Shown here one piece after another: positions 1 to 11,189 of a DNA stretch of 64,000 bases. Origin of the DNA: Diphasiastrum complanatum (lineage: Eukaryota > Streptophyta > Lycopodiopsida > Lycopodiales > Lycopodiaceae); assembly GCA_029204225.1 (NCBI GenBank), contig MU832606.1:1-64000 (forward strand), read 5' to 3'. Under the pieces are notes generated by a model, which was given only the letters and a program-made list of their open reading frames with translations, ran no database searches and was not told the origin of the DNA. Within the stretch, counting starts at the first letter, position 1. Every line of letters starts with the position of its first letter. The position numbers were made by a program, and so were the translations under genes.

Positions 1-2417
1 TTTCACCAATATGCTGGTAACAAAACCACCCACTAATCACCAATTCCATTTTAGGCACGTATAGCATGGAAAGCTGAAGTTATTGAAGTATAACACTGCA
101 GCCATTTTGTCAATCAGATGTTTTGTCAACGATAGAACAAAAGCTTTTGTGCTCTCTAGTTGACAGATGTGGAACATCTGAAGTCATGACCAGCACAGGC
201 AACAGGATTCAGACTGGAAAGATTGTTGCTTGCTTGGAATATATTTGATTCCTTTTATATTCATTTCATGCTGCATACTTCAATGGACTGTTAGTTCTTA
301 AAAAGAAATATAGAGCGTTTGATGCCCTTGATGACGAACTGTGACCTTGGCCTACTTTTCTTTCGACTGGAGTACATATTTACCAAAAAAACTGAGCTCA
401 CTTCGAGAATATGGATGGATAATAGGTCAAATTGATCAAAAGAGTAGCTTCTCTTTTGTAGATTCCAATTTGCTATAAGAAAACATTAGCTTTTTTTTTA
501 ACGATGTTGCAATGCCACCACCAGCTGTTAAGGGACTCAAACATGCTTTAAAGCATTTGAAGCTTACTCCTGAGTCCTTACCCAGTTTTTCCTTATACTT
601 ATGTTAAAAGGCTCTGCCACATCCCTCACAAGCATGTCTTCAATGATCATGGCATCTTTTTTACCAGTGGCAATATTCAGAATGAACTGCTGGACCATGC
701 AAAGGACTTACTTATTGGATCTGTGACTTGCGCACACTTTGACATTTTAACATGCTCCCTGCAATGCCGACCAGCTAAGAGGTCATGAAAGTTGCAATTT
801 CGTGAATAAAAGGTGCCTAATTTAATGCACAGTATGAAGCAAATGGTTGAGATTAGCAGTAGGCATCAACTAACTCAACCTTTAAAACACATTGTATTAA
901 AAGTTAAAACTTACGAAGGACTAAGGCTAAAAATTAGCAATTCCAAATGCTTACCCTTTGATTTCTTTATAGAAAGCCCGCACAAAAAATTTGGGGTACA
1001 GACTTGTACAAAACAATTATTTATCAGTGAGGTTAAAAGTTCAATCAATAGCAAGAATAGGAATAACTATGACCAAAGGACCTCCAACTGTCACAAACTT
1101 CAGCAGTTGTCTTCCAAATGGAGTCCAGAAATTTTCCTTCATCGGTCAGGAATCCTCCAAAAGGTGTCCAAGAACTTTTCTTTATTATGGATGTCTCACA
1201 AGTGTCAAAAATGGAATCACTGTATACACTTGGAAGCATATTAGAGATCCTCAAAAATCATTTAACCACTCCCTTTGGTATGATATCTATGTGTACAACT
1301 ACCAAATGATAATATATGTATCAGTCTTCCCAAGTATATATTTAGACATTAAGCACAGCATGACTAGAAAACTTGACATGGCATTTGCGCGATTCTTGGC
1401 ACGCATTACATCTAGTCAAATTCACCTATGATTTAGGTCCTACTAGTCTGTTTACCCTACTCAAAATTCTACATCTGGCTTCACAAACACTTAAACAAAA
1501 TCATTTTTTAGTGCTATGATACTTAAATTCCTTGTCTAAAACTCCAAGTACCTACTATGGCCCATACAGTAGCCACACCTCGAACTATCAGTGAGCAGTC
1601 AATCCCAATTCCCTTCCACCGTTCCCAAGTAGTCTGTCTTTCTAACAGCTCAAACCACCCAGATGCCCTACTGTTCCACACATTATGGGGCCCAAAAATA
1701 ACAAAATGTCTTAAATGAATGCCAACTAAAAAATGATGGACCCAAGGCCCAAACTATAGGGTCCACATGATAATTAATTGAAGAACCATGGTATATATAA
1801 GCCACCTTGTGCATGATACATATTGATGGCTCATGACACTGAGTATGCGATTGTCCTAGAGTCTAGACAAAGAGCCCTTAACTCAACAGCACCCCTGAAA
1901 ATTGCTGCCCAACAACAAGACATGAGAGCTTGATCAATAAGCACATGACTAACTGATCTTGACAAAGTGAATAAAAAAGTGGCACAACTAGTGCTCTTTG
2001 AAGCTCCAAAAAGTTAGCTCAAGTGAGATAGAACAAAATAGTAACAGCTCATAGAAATGACACTTTGTCTGCAAAGTTTGAACTTTCTAGGTGCAAACAG
2101 AAATCATTTCTGGACTACAGTGGAAGTCTGTGAACATCCTTCAAGCTTTGAAGATTTGAGGGATGCTAAAGCCACACAACAGCAGCACAGGCTGGATGCA
2201 ATTGTGATGTAGAGGGTAAATAACTACTTCAATTAGCTACAAACTCTTGCAAAAACATCCGGTTATGGATTCATTCTTCCAAAACGTTATTGGAACTCCT
2301 TGTTTAGCTGAGCCCTTAGGCAAACAAAAATCTTACACTAACTTTCATGCTTGGATGCAGCTTTTGAGCATTATTTTTCATTGTTAACTTTTGTGTCAAC
2401 TGAAAGCAAATGTCCAG
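1..2417. other. Non-coding sequence upstream of the first recognised GH79 exon
   Basis: No reading frame here resembles a known protein, and the short open frames at about 0.8-1.4 kb lie on both strands and look like chance. A TATA-like run (ggtatatataagcc) lies near 1789. The heparanase-like gene that follows lacks its signal peptide and roughly the first 80-100 residues, so this stretch is probably a long intron, or contains small exons I could not recognise. The first exons may also lie left of the window. Confidence 0.4.
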
Positions 2418-4911
2418 GTTTGTCTTCACTCTTGAGGCTGGGAGGAACCTTGCAAGACAAACTTTATTATCAAGTTGGCAACAGTCAGAATCCTTGCCTT
2501 CCTTTTGTTACACAATCGTCACTTTTTGGGTTCTCTGATGGATGCCTCAGCATGTCACGTTGGGATGCTTTGAATAAGTTCTTCCAGTTGACAAGGTAAC
2601 TTGAGAAAACACACTTCATAACCCAAAGATTACATTTTGGATTTTATAGCTATAGGTGCAGATGTATAGATCATGTGCCATGTAAGCTCACATAGCATTT
2701 GCTTTACATATGCAGAGCACCAATAACCTTTGGCCTAAATGCCCTATATGGCAGAGAGACAAATAGTGCCCAATCATGGGACTCCAGCAATGCCCGAAAC
2801 TTTATACAGTATACTGCTGACAAAGGCTACCAGATTCTAGCATGGGAGCTGGGTGAGTTAGCCTTGAAACAATGCTTATACTTCGTCTACAGTAATCATT
2901 ACCAGGTATACAAAACAGGTGCACAGGATAACTATGATTCAGAACATTGTGGAAAAACTCTCGTATTGACATGTACACCCAAGATAAATTGCTTATGTAG
3001 TAACACAAAAGCCAAGACTCTAGCTTTTCTTTCCAGTTGCAAGCAGCATATCAGATTAGTCTTCCATAGTTCAATCATTGTTTTATATGTTGCAGGAAAT
3101 GAGCTTAGCGGCTCAGGAGTGGGTACAAGTGTACCTGTTTCACAGTATGCAACTGATGTGAAGACACTGCGAGGCATTGTTGATGAAATCTATGCAGGCT
3201 GGAACAGCAAACCTCTAGTGGTGGCACCAGATGGCTTCTTAGATTGGAATTGGTATCAGCAGCTTCTCCAGGGCACAGGACAAAACGTCATTGATGCTAT
3301 CACTTGTCATATCTACGACCTTGGATCAGGTTCTATCCCCTAAAAATTCACGACACACAAAATAGTTACAATAAATAATAATAAGCATTATTTTTAGTAC
3401 TCATCATCTGAAGGAAATGCTCCATTCAATTGTGCCAGCCAACTAAGAGGAACATATGTATAATCAGGTGCAAACACAGACTTGGTCAATGAAATACTCA
3501 ATCCATCATATCTCAGCCAAGAGGAATCGTTGTTTCAATCTATAAAACAGCTTCTGCAAACTTCTGGACCATGGGCACAGGGCTGGATTGGTGAAGCTGG
3601 AGGAGCTTATAACAGTGGTCAACACTTGGTCACAGATGCATTTGTCTTTAATTTCTGGTATGAATACTCAACTAAAACAAAGTAAAAATGCCTGCTCAAT
3701 GCACCAGAACTTGCAATATGTTACAATCTCAAGTTCTGCTCTAGTCAAACTAGCAGTTGGAATGATTAGTGATTCAAGTTCTTATGTAAAGAGTGCCCTG
3801 GAAATATGAGCCCACAAATACAAATAACCCTACTGTGTCTTTTGTAAGATTTGCTAAGTAATACTGAGAATTGTTTTCTTATGCTTGGCAGGTATGTAGA
3901 TCAGCTAGGTAAGGCAGCCAAACATGGTATCAAAGTCTATTGCAGACAAAGCCTGATAGGTGGCAACTATGGGCTCCTTGATCTCTCCACTTTTCAACCT
4001 AATCCAAACTACTTCAGGTATCATCTGGCTTTGTACACTTTCAGAGTGAAGATTTTGGTTTGAACTTTGAAATTAGACGGTCTTGAGCAAAAGAAGCTAA
4101 TATAAACACAACTTACTAATTTGCTGGAGTGAAAGCTGAAGAGGTCGGAGTACGGGTAATCTGCTGTTGTGACAGCCTCCCTGTGTGGCTGAATCTGAAC
4201 AAATCTGCATTTTGATTTGATGAGTGCAGCGCACTGTTATGGAAAAAACATATGGGAACAGATGTGCTTTCTGCGACCGTTCAGGGAGCTTCTTATTTAC
4301 GAGTCTACGCCCATTGCTCCCAAGGAGATGCGGTATGTATGTCTTACCGCCAAATCCAGATTCCAGACATACCACTAAAGTGCTCTTACTCGTAAAAAGA
4401 TGGGGAGGTGATGTTAGTTCATGTCCCCAGTTCTTTACCTGGATGAAAGCGATTCAAGTTCTGAGGTTCTTTTGTATCGGATGTGTTTGTGCAGCAATCA
4501 GTCACAGTGGTGCTACTGAATCTCAGCCAAATCACACAATATACAGTAAATCTAATCCTCTCTGACGCCAGTCAAGGACATGTAAACCTAACAGCTTCTC
4601 AATCTGATGCAAAACCCTCCACCAACGCTCAAGGCGACCATTATCAAGGCAAGATGGATCCAAACATGAAAATTTCTGCCATGACACAAAGGCTAGAATA
4701 CCATTTGACTGCGCTTAATGGCGACCTACACAGCCAATCCGTCTTGCTAAACGGAAAATTGTTGCAATTCACGGCTAATAATGACCTACCAGAACTAAGT
4801 GCGGTCGCAGCGACTGCTTCTGACCCGCTAGTGGTAGACCCCATTTCCGTTGTGTTCGTGAAGCTGGTAGGCGTCTCCGCCTCTGCTTGCACTCAGGCAG
4901 CAGGCGCTTGA
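2418..4911 (+). CDS. Heparanase-like protein (GH79 endo-beta-glucuronidase), 3' seven exons
   Basis: Seven exons splice in frame with GT/AG introns: 2418-2595, 2716-2852, 3096-3329, 3468-3657, 3892-4017, 4230-4332 and 4495-4911 (stop TGA). They total 460 codons plus stop. Plant heparanase-like proteins are about 540 residues, so the N-terminus with its secretion signal is missing. Family landmarks in order: LRLGGTLQD and LFGFSDGCL (exon 1), FGLNALYGR (exon 2), NELSGSG with the acid/base Glu at the exon 2/3 junction, HIYDLGSG (exon 3), GEAGGAYNSG with the nucleophile Glu (exon 4), VYCRQSLIGGNYGLL (exon 5), YLRVYAHCSQG (exon 6), and the C-terminal beta-sandwich with LEYHLTALNGDLHSQ (exon 7). 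By family, such enzymes act in the secretory path and cell wall on glucuronic-acid-containing glycans such as arabinogalactan proteins. The donor of exon 3 (g|gttcta) is weak. Every visible catalytic motif is intact and the phases agree across all six introns, so this looks like a working gene. Confidence 0.88.
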
Positions 4912-4919
4912 TCCGTCCT

Positions 4920-4953
4920 CGCCATCGCCATCGCCATCGCCATCGCCATCGCC
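4920..4953. repeat. GCCATC hexanucleotide microsatellite in the GH79 3' UTR
   Basis: About five and a half perfect copies of the hexamer GCCATC begin 9 bases after the stop codon of the heparanase-like gene. They lie outside the reading frame, so they belong to the 3' untranslated region. Confidence 0.85.
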
Positions 4954-5770
4954 TTCTCCTTTGCAACAAGAAGAAAAAGAAAATAAGGTGATACGTATCA
5001 CGAGAGGCCTCGCCATGTCGTATTGTTGTATTGATCCTATATTGGGGTCAAAAAAATGTATCCAAATCATGTCTCCACCCATTATTATTGCTTTTGTTTG
5101 AAAAGTATTTTACGGCACCGTTGAACATTCCATCATTGTATCTTTCTACCGTTGACGTATTTCTCTTGCATTGCAACGTTAGCAAGCACTTTCAATAATT
5201 TGACAAGCTTAGTTTCTAAGAGCGGCTGCTTCAAAGCTTCTGCACTACCTATTAGTGACACTAGCATTTAGAGATCATCTTTTATTACACATATTTGGGA
5301 GTGCTCATCACGGGCCCAGCCTTCAGCATGAGACGAGTTGCTTAGTTGAATTGCTTTTTGCCATTTGGCATTATCATTCTATGTACTTTCATCTTTATGT
5401 ACATTGATGGGTTTTCCCATCCTTAAATAATAAATGTAGGGGTTTCCAAATCCGTCATTGATGTTCAAATTTGAAGCATATAACTTAAATCAACATTTCA
5501 ATTACTTGTGAGATGTATTCCATTTCAATGATTGTTGCAAGGCATCATTGTATTTTGCTTTGTCAAAGTTTGTATAAGATGTGAAAATGTGCAATCGAGT
5601 GGAGGTTGGCAATGACATAGGTTGTTTAAGTAATCTGTGTCGGAAGTGGTGTCTTGACATTGTCATATTCTATGAAGTATAGAAATAGATTTATGATCTT
5701 TTTGTCTCATTGTTTCAACCAACATGGCATGTTTGTGCAATATGTTGAATAATTATAATGAATTTGTAGT
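4954..5770. other. AT-rich intergenic stretch
   Basis: Beyond the 3' end of the heparanase-like gene I see no reading frame with recognisable similarity, no LTR ends and no tandem repeat. An AATAAA-like run (aataataaatg) near 5426 could be a polyadenylation signal, though it is far from the stop codon. Confidence 0.4.
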
Positions 5771-5775
5771 ATTTC

Positions 5776-6721
5776 TAAATACTCATTCATCTAAAACTGG
5801 TCTAGATTCATATAAATTACCACATGTAATTACATCCAATCCTCCGAATTGTTTAGAAGATATGTGCTTGATTGCCTGTAGTCTTTGATCTACAATTGCA
5901 AAATTCTCTTTCCAATAAGTGAAATTTCATCAAAAACTACTAGTTGTAATTGGGAATAAAATGCTACTAATTTGTCAAGCTTTTCTGATGGCAGTATTGT
6001 TAGTGTTTCGTGTTGATTGGGTGGTGTAGTGCATAATGTATTGTTGTTCCTCCCATAGCTATTTTTCATAAGTAATGCTTTTGGCAATGTAAGATCTATT
6101 CTATTTGTTTACGACAGTGCTTTAGTAAACCTTGTACAAGGTGGGATTTGTTTTACCATAGATTGACTCTCTTCCTATGTATTATGTCATCGTGTTCTTA
6201 ATTTTGAAAGATAATCTTTGGTATTCAATATAGACTGCATGTGAAGTTTTGCTCAATGTTGTTGCTTTTTTTAGTGTGTGATGATGGTTTTTGAAGAAAG
6301 TCTAGTTCTAAGTCATAATGCTCAACCTCTAAATCTACTGATGATGCAGTTGGCATCATGTTTTGAGTTACATCTTGATGATTTTCAAGATTGTTCCAAT
6401 TGATGTCAATGTTTTGCTTCTTCTTTTCTGTAGTCATAGTTGATTTTGTTTTATTGTGTAATATGATTTGTATGCTTTGGTAATAAGTATCGTGCCATGA
6501 TTGATTGTTCCTCTTCAAGTTTTGCCTAGATACAACCAATGGCGGATACAAAAGCAAATGTCCTCTACAATAATTTTCCAGGATCTTTGTGGATGTTGTA
6601 ATTGACAAATCAAACTCATTTGAAGAATGGTTCTCTTTTTTACCTGGTTTCCATTGTCAATGTAATGTGCGACATATTTAGCGAGATAAAACTGGTAATA
6701 GATGTAGTGATCAATCTTCAA
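5776..6721 (-). pseudogene. Decayed PIF1-like helicase (Helitron-type) fragment
   Basis: Read on the minus strand, pieces in several frames line up with eukaryotic PIF1/Helitron helicases. From 6700 downwards: a segment resembling the conserved stretch before the helicase core (ILENYCRGHLLLYPPL ... IILHNKTK, about 6590-6440); GGTTIHYALHHPIN, the motif following Walker A (about 6060-6015); LQLVVFDEISLIGKRILQL, a Walker B segment (about 5950-5890); then VDQRLQAIKHI and FGGLDVITCGN (about 5890-5800) after a one-base frame change. An in-frame stop follows RPVLDE where the family usually has a Trp. The Walker A region is not recognisable. There are at least three frame breaks and several stops, so it is dead. 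It is probably a remnant of a Helitron; a decayed host PIF1 copy is the alternative. No Helitron Rep domain or 3' hairpin was seen. Confidence 0.65.
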
Positions 6722-7590
6722 TTTGCATTTGATGTCGATAGATGATGGGTCCGAAAATTGAAATTGTTGTTTTTTTCTTTAAACAAATGCTCATTCATTT
6801 AAAACAATGTGTCATCATTCATTTTAAACAATGTGTCAAACAACTCATAACAATGTCTAGATCTCAAGTTTGGTGATTGGTATGCATAGACATGGGTTTT
6901 TGGGTCAAACAAGAAATTTTTGATCAAATCAAAAAGTGTCCACACAGGTCTAGGTGCCCTACCTACCCTTAATCGAAAGCTTATTACTTTTGATTGGCTT
7001 ATCACATTGTATTGGAAACTAGACTTTTCTAGCTTTCCAACAAGCTATCTAGTCACTATCTTTGAATTAAGCATCAAAGAGAACAAGAGGAATGAAGTTG
7101 TTGATTTTCACACATGTGAAATATCAGAAATCTGTATAGTACTTGTTCAGATCAGAAAACTTCTACTTTGGTCTCTTTGATTCACAAACTTCTCAAGAAA
7201 TGATAGAAAATTGTGTAAAACTGCTTTCCAGCTTGAATAGAATTCAAAATTTCTCATACACGGAATGATTATAGCATGGTAAGCTTAGGTTGATACCATG
7301 TGAAATTTCCAGAAGTTCACAGGTGTGGGATGTACTTTCAAAGTGTGAATGACGTTCCTAAGCTTTGTGTTTGCACATCAATCTATTGTAGCTTGAAAAA
7401 CAAGATCTATCTGATTCTATGGCTAAATCACAATCTAACATGCTAACAATCAATAATTGATTACTTTCACACGTGTGGAGAAAGTATAAAGAAAAATAGC
7501 CTCCTCGGGTAGAAAGAGAATGGACAATTTAAGCAAACAAAACAAAAATCCAAAATGACTAGAGAACGGCTTTAACGCTTGATTCATCAA
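6722..7590. other. Non-coding stretch upstream of the copia fragment
   Basis: No convincing reading frame. The stretch contains several CACAC(G/A)TGTG-type palindromes (for example near 7110 and 7470), as do the LTRs starting at 8545 and 54111. It could be remnant LTR or leader of the same copia lineage, but I could not define ends. Confidence 0.3.
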
Positions 7591-7597
7591 CAAAATA

Positions 7598-8527
7598 GTG
7601 AGAGGACTCACTTACATATATAGTGAATGGAAAGAAATCAAGATGCAAGATCTTGGAAAAATTCAATACATATTAGGATTAGAGATTGACTTCCATAATG
7701 AGAAAGCTTTTGTTTGTCAATCCAAGTATGCTCTTTCAATGTTAAAAAAGTTCAATATGCTAGATTGTAAGAGTATTGATACTCCTATGGAGCAAATTAT
7801 AAAAGACCCTAACAAAGGTGATGAAAGATTCTTTGTGGACATCACTCTTTTTAGGAGTCTTATAGGCTTCTTAAATTGGCTCACTATAACTAGGCCTGAT
7901 GTAAGTTTTAGTGTTCATAAGTTGAGCCAAGCTATGCAAAATCCTACTATTCATCATTGGAAAATGGCCAAAAGGGTACTTAGGTACATATCTTCAACCT
8001 ATGATTATGGTTTGTTATATAAAAGTGAAGATCGTTCCATAGTTGGCTATTCTGACTTGGATTTTGCCAGTGACAAAGTAGATCGGAAATCTACAAGTGC
8101 ATATGTCATATATCTTGGAGGAAATTTGATATCTTGGCTTTCCAAAAAGCAAGATACCATATCAGTCTCATCTTGTGAAGCTGAATATAAGGCACTTACT
8201 ACTACAACAAAAGAAGTGCTTTGGATCAAGAGGTTGCTAGTGGAGCTAAAGATAATCAAGGAAGATGATCTACCTTTGATCATGTGTGACAATATTTCAG
8301 CACAAGCCCTTGCCAACAATCCAATATTTCATGCAAGGAGCAAACACATCGAGGTTGCACATCACTTCGTGAGAGAAAAGCTCATTGGAAGGGAAATCTA
8401 CTTGGAGCACATCGACACATCATCTTGTATTGCAGATTTGCTCACCAAACCTTTGAGCAAAATTTCCTTCATCAAGCATAGAGCCAATCTTGGAGTAATT
8501 CCAAGATCCATGTTCAAGTCAACATAG
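7598..8527 (+). pseudogene. Ty1/copia reverse transcriptase C-terminus and RNase H, 5'-truncated
   Basis: One open frame carries the end of a copia polyprotein. It starts within RT at DLGKIQYILGLEI, after the point where the YVDD catalytic box should be. It then runs through LIGFLNWLTITRPDVSFSV and the RNase H domain: SDLDFASDKVDRKSTSAYV, then SVSSCEAEYKAL, then MCDNISAQALANNPIFHARSKHIEVAHHFVREK, ending after LLTKPLSK. The gag, protease, integrase and RT catalytic core are all absent, so it cannot act alone. The assigned start is only the first available codon; the real break is near 7630. The frame has no internal stop for 309 codons, so truncation is fairly recent or the remainder is little mutated. 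A polypurine tract and an LTR follow immediately. Confidence 0.9.
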
Positions 8528-8544
8528 ATTATTTTTAGGAGGAG

Positions 8545-9341
8545 TGTTGAAAATGAAAAATCATCTATTTTGACTTCAGGCTTGTCACAAAGTTTTTTCT
8601 ATGTGAGTTTGTTGTTTCATATTGTAAATGCCAAATTTGGCCTAGAAGAAACTCGAGCTACATGGGTTCTTCAAATCTAGTTGGTAGTATACAACTTCCA
8701 TATAGAATGTAGACTTAGAAATGTCAATAATATGCTTGTAGAAACACGTGGCATATCACATGCAATGGTTGTAAGTGATCCATAGTGACATGCAAGGCAT
8801 GCACAAAGTGAATTAGACACATGCATGATGTTTTGTACAATTCTAGTTGAAAATATGACACTTGGTAAAAGTAGGTAGAAATGCATGCATGAGAAGTGAC
8901 AAATGTCACTAATACTCTAGTTTTCACTTATAGATGTGGTAGGAAATTAGATTGAGATGGTTCTACCTCAAGCTACTTCAAACTCTATAAATATGTGTAG
9001 ACATTCTCATATTTTTTTGATGAAGAACCAAGCTTTGAAGCTATTCCATGTTATTTTGGATCTACACTATCATTTGCTTGAATATTGCTCTCTCTTTTTC
9101 TCTCTAACTCAAGTAGAGGCTTATGCTAATGCATTAAATTCTTGTACTTTTTCTCTCTTGTCTTTCAAAGCTATCAGTCTTTGATTCTTAGCATGCTAGA
9201 TTGTGACTTAGCCATAAAATTCTGTACTAGATCTTGGTATTCAATCTAGAATCAAGTTATGTGCTAAACACAAAGCTTAATAAGATCATTCACACTTGAG
9301 GATCATTTCCCACATGTGTGAGCTTGCTGGAAATTTTGTCA
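8545..9341 (+). repeat. Copia LTR (3' of the truncated RT-RNase H)
   Basis: A purine-rich tract (taggaggag) ends at 8544 and the LTR starts with TGTTGAAAAT. It ends TTTTGTCA at 9341, directly before a sequence resembling an initiator-tRNA-Met primer-binding site. Length is 797 bp. A second LTR starting at 54111 has the same polypurine context and a similar start (TGTTAAAAAT), and both carry CACA(T/C)GTGTG palindromes, so they probably belong to related families. No matching second LTR for this copy is present nearby. Confidence 0.7.
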
Positions 9342-9354
9342 TTGTATCAGAGCC
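9342..9354 (+). promoter_or_regulatory. Primer-binding-site-like sequence after an LTR
   Basis: TTGTATCAGAGCC directly follows the LTR end and differs at one base from the plant copia consensus TGGTATCAGAGC, which pairs with the 3' end of initiator tRNA-Met. Its presence here means the LTR has internal-type sequence on both sides. Confidence 0.6.
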
Positions 9355-11160
9355 ATGCTATTATCTTTGATTGTTCAAGAATTTGTGAGCCCTACTACCA
9401 CCCCAAAAATTGGGTCCAACTTAGCAAAGTTTAATTTATAAAGGACTAACTATATGTTTACCTATGGTTACACATGTCTCGACAAAGTGACCTATGGTTT
9501 TCTAAGCAATTCCATTTACATTCCAACATCAACGTAGACTAGTTTGGTCTCATAATGACTATGCATGACTGTTGCTCCTCATAATAACTATGTATGAGTG
9601 TTGCTCCTCATGATGACTATGTATGAGTGTTGTTCCTCTGTTACTACTTAGATTGCAAAATAATATACATATATGGCTCAACACTCTTGCCAACAACATC
9701 ACATTTGCTCAGAATATAATCGGCCCAAGTATATGATTCAACCACTAAAACATGGCAACAATCCCTCAAAAGAGAAATTCTATTAGCTACAATTTATCCA
9801 AAGCTAGGATTCATGGTATAGGCGCAACAACGGCAGCGGCCATCAAGGCCCGACTCTCCCTCATACCACAACTATTTATTCTTCCTCATACACATGCTAT
9901 TAGTGTCACGCTCCCGTTCTCACGGATATTGCTCGAGTTTTGACTACGCACTGATGGCTTTGAGTAACATTCTGGCAGCGGGTTCAACAATCATCTATAC
10001 GTAGACACATTTCTCCATAGGCGGGTGGCTACCCACTAGCTGTGTGATAGCTCTCTCTCGGCAACCGTGCACATCTCTCCTACATAACGGGTGCAAGTAT
10101 CAAACAATGATACGGTCAGATAGACTATTTACCAGACCTGTATTCCCCACGTATCTGCAAACAGCCATGAAACTCAGTGGGACTACCAGAACATGCAACA
10201 CACTCCTCTCTCATCACGCCCACCAACTTGACTCTCCAACAAACCTCCCTCTTTGTATTGGCTGCCTCTCTCTTTTTCAAAGGGAGTGAAAAGGTGCCCT
10301 TCTCTTTGACAATTTTTCGTTCTTCAATAGTATTCCTTCATCTCATGTACCCTTTTGCCACATGTCCCAAGTGTAGTGGGCCCCCCAGCATTTCTTTCAT
10401 CATATACCCACTTTTTATCCTCTAACTTTTTATCATGCACACTTCCACACTTGTGGGGAAGACATCTAAGGCTCAAAACCAATGATTGATCCCAAATATT
10501 GAGATCAAAAAACTTGTGGCTCTGATATTTCTCTTTGAAAAACTCTCAAAATAGCTTTGGAAAGCCTCTACTTTCTTGTAGTGGATTCCAGTTCAATTTT
10601 ATTCTGTAATGATATCTTATAAAGAGCTTATCAAGTATTTATGAAAATAAAATAAAAGTCTATTGTTTGTGAAAACTTTTGGTTCAAAATTTTGCATATA
10701 TTTGTGAGGTATTTCAATTTTCACCAGTTCACACATTAGCTGTTATTTGTATTAATTTGGATCATGCAAATACATTGAGTCCTTTTGCAACTAGTTACAC
10801 TCTCCTTGCATTGAGTTTTGTAGAAATTACACCTGATTCAACATCTCAATATGCATTGCATGAGAGAGCATAACAATTGCACAAGTGTATAAGATCCCTG
10901 AAATTTGAAGCAACTTGCACCCTCATTCTCCCCCTCCAATTGCAAGCGAATCGGTTGGGGTGAACTTATTATGCCTAAGAACCTGGAAAGCTCTAATATA
11001 GGGAAAGTTGGGTTCCTAGTGTGGAATCAATGAATTGTACTTAGTTAAATACAAGTGCATATGCTTTTGGGAAGGTGATCTCATGATGTAAAATCAATTT
11101 TTATATTTTTGTGAAGAAAAAAGAGGTGCATGTAAAAACAAATATACGACAAAATAAAGG
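9355..11160. other. Non-coding stretch, AT-rich
   Basis: No gag or other coding similarity follows the primer-binding site, and no open frame is convincing. A short tandem repeat lies at 9549-9635. The segment 10440-10900 has CACACTTGTGG-type palindromes like the neighbouring LTRs and may be old LTR or leader sequence. Confidence 0.35.
9549..9635. repeat. Three-copy 29-bp tandem repeat
   Basis: Three consecutive 29-base units of the form CTCATAATGACTATG... ending TGTTGCTC. The copies differ at only a few positions. Confidence 0.85.
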
Positions 11161-11189
11161 GTTTAAAAAACAAGTTAAAAAAAAAGTAA

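Noticed and set aside
813-1431. Overlapping plus-strand frames of about 145 codons
   Set aside because: No recognisable motif, overlapping frames of equal quality, and AT-rich context without splice or start evidence.
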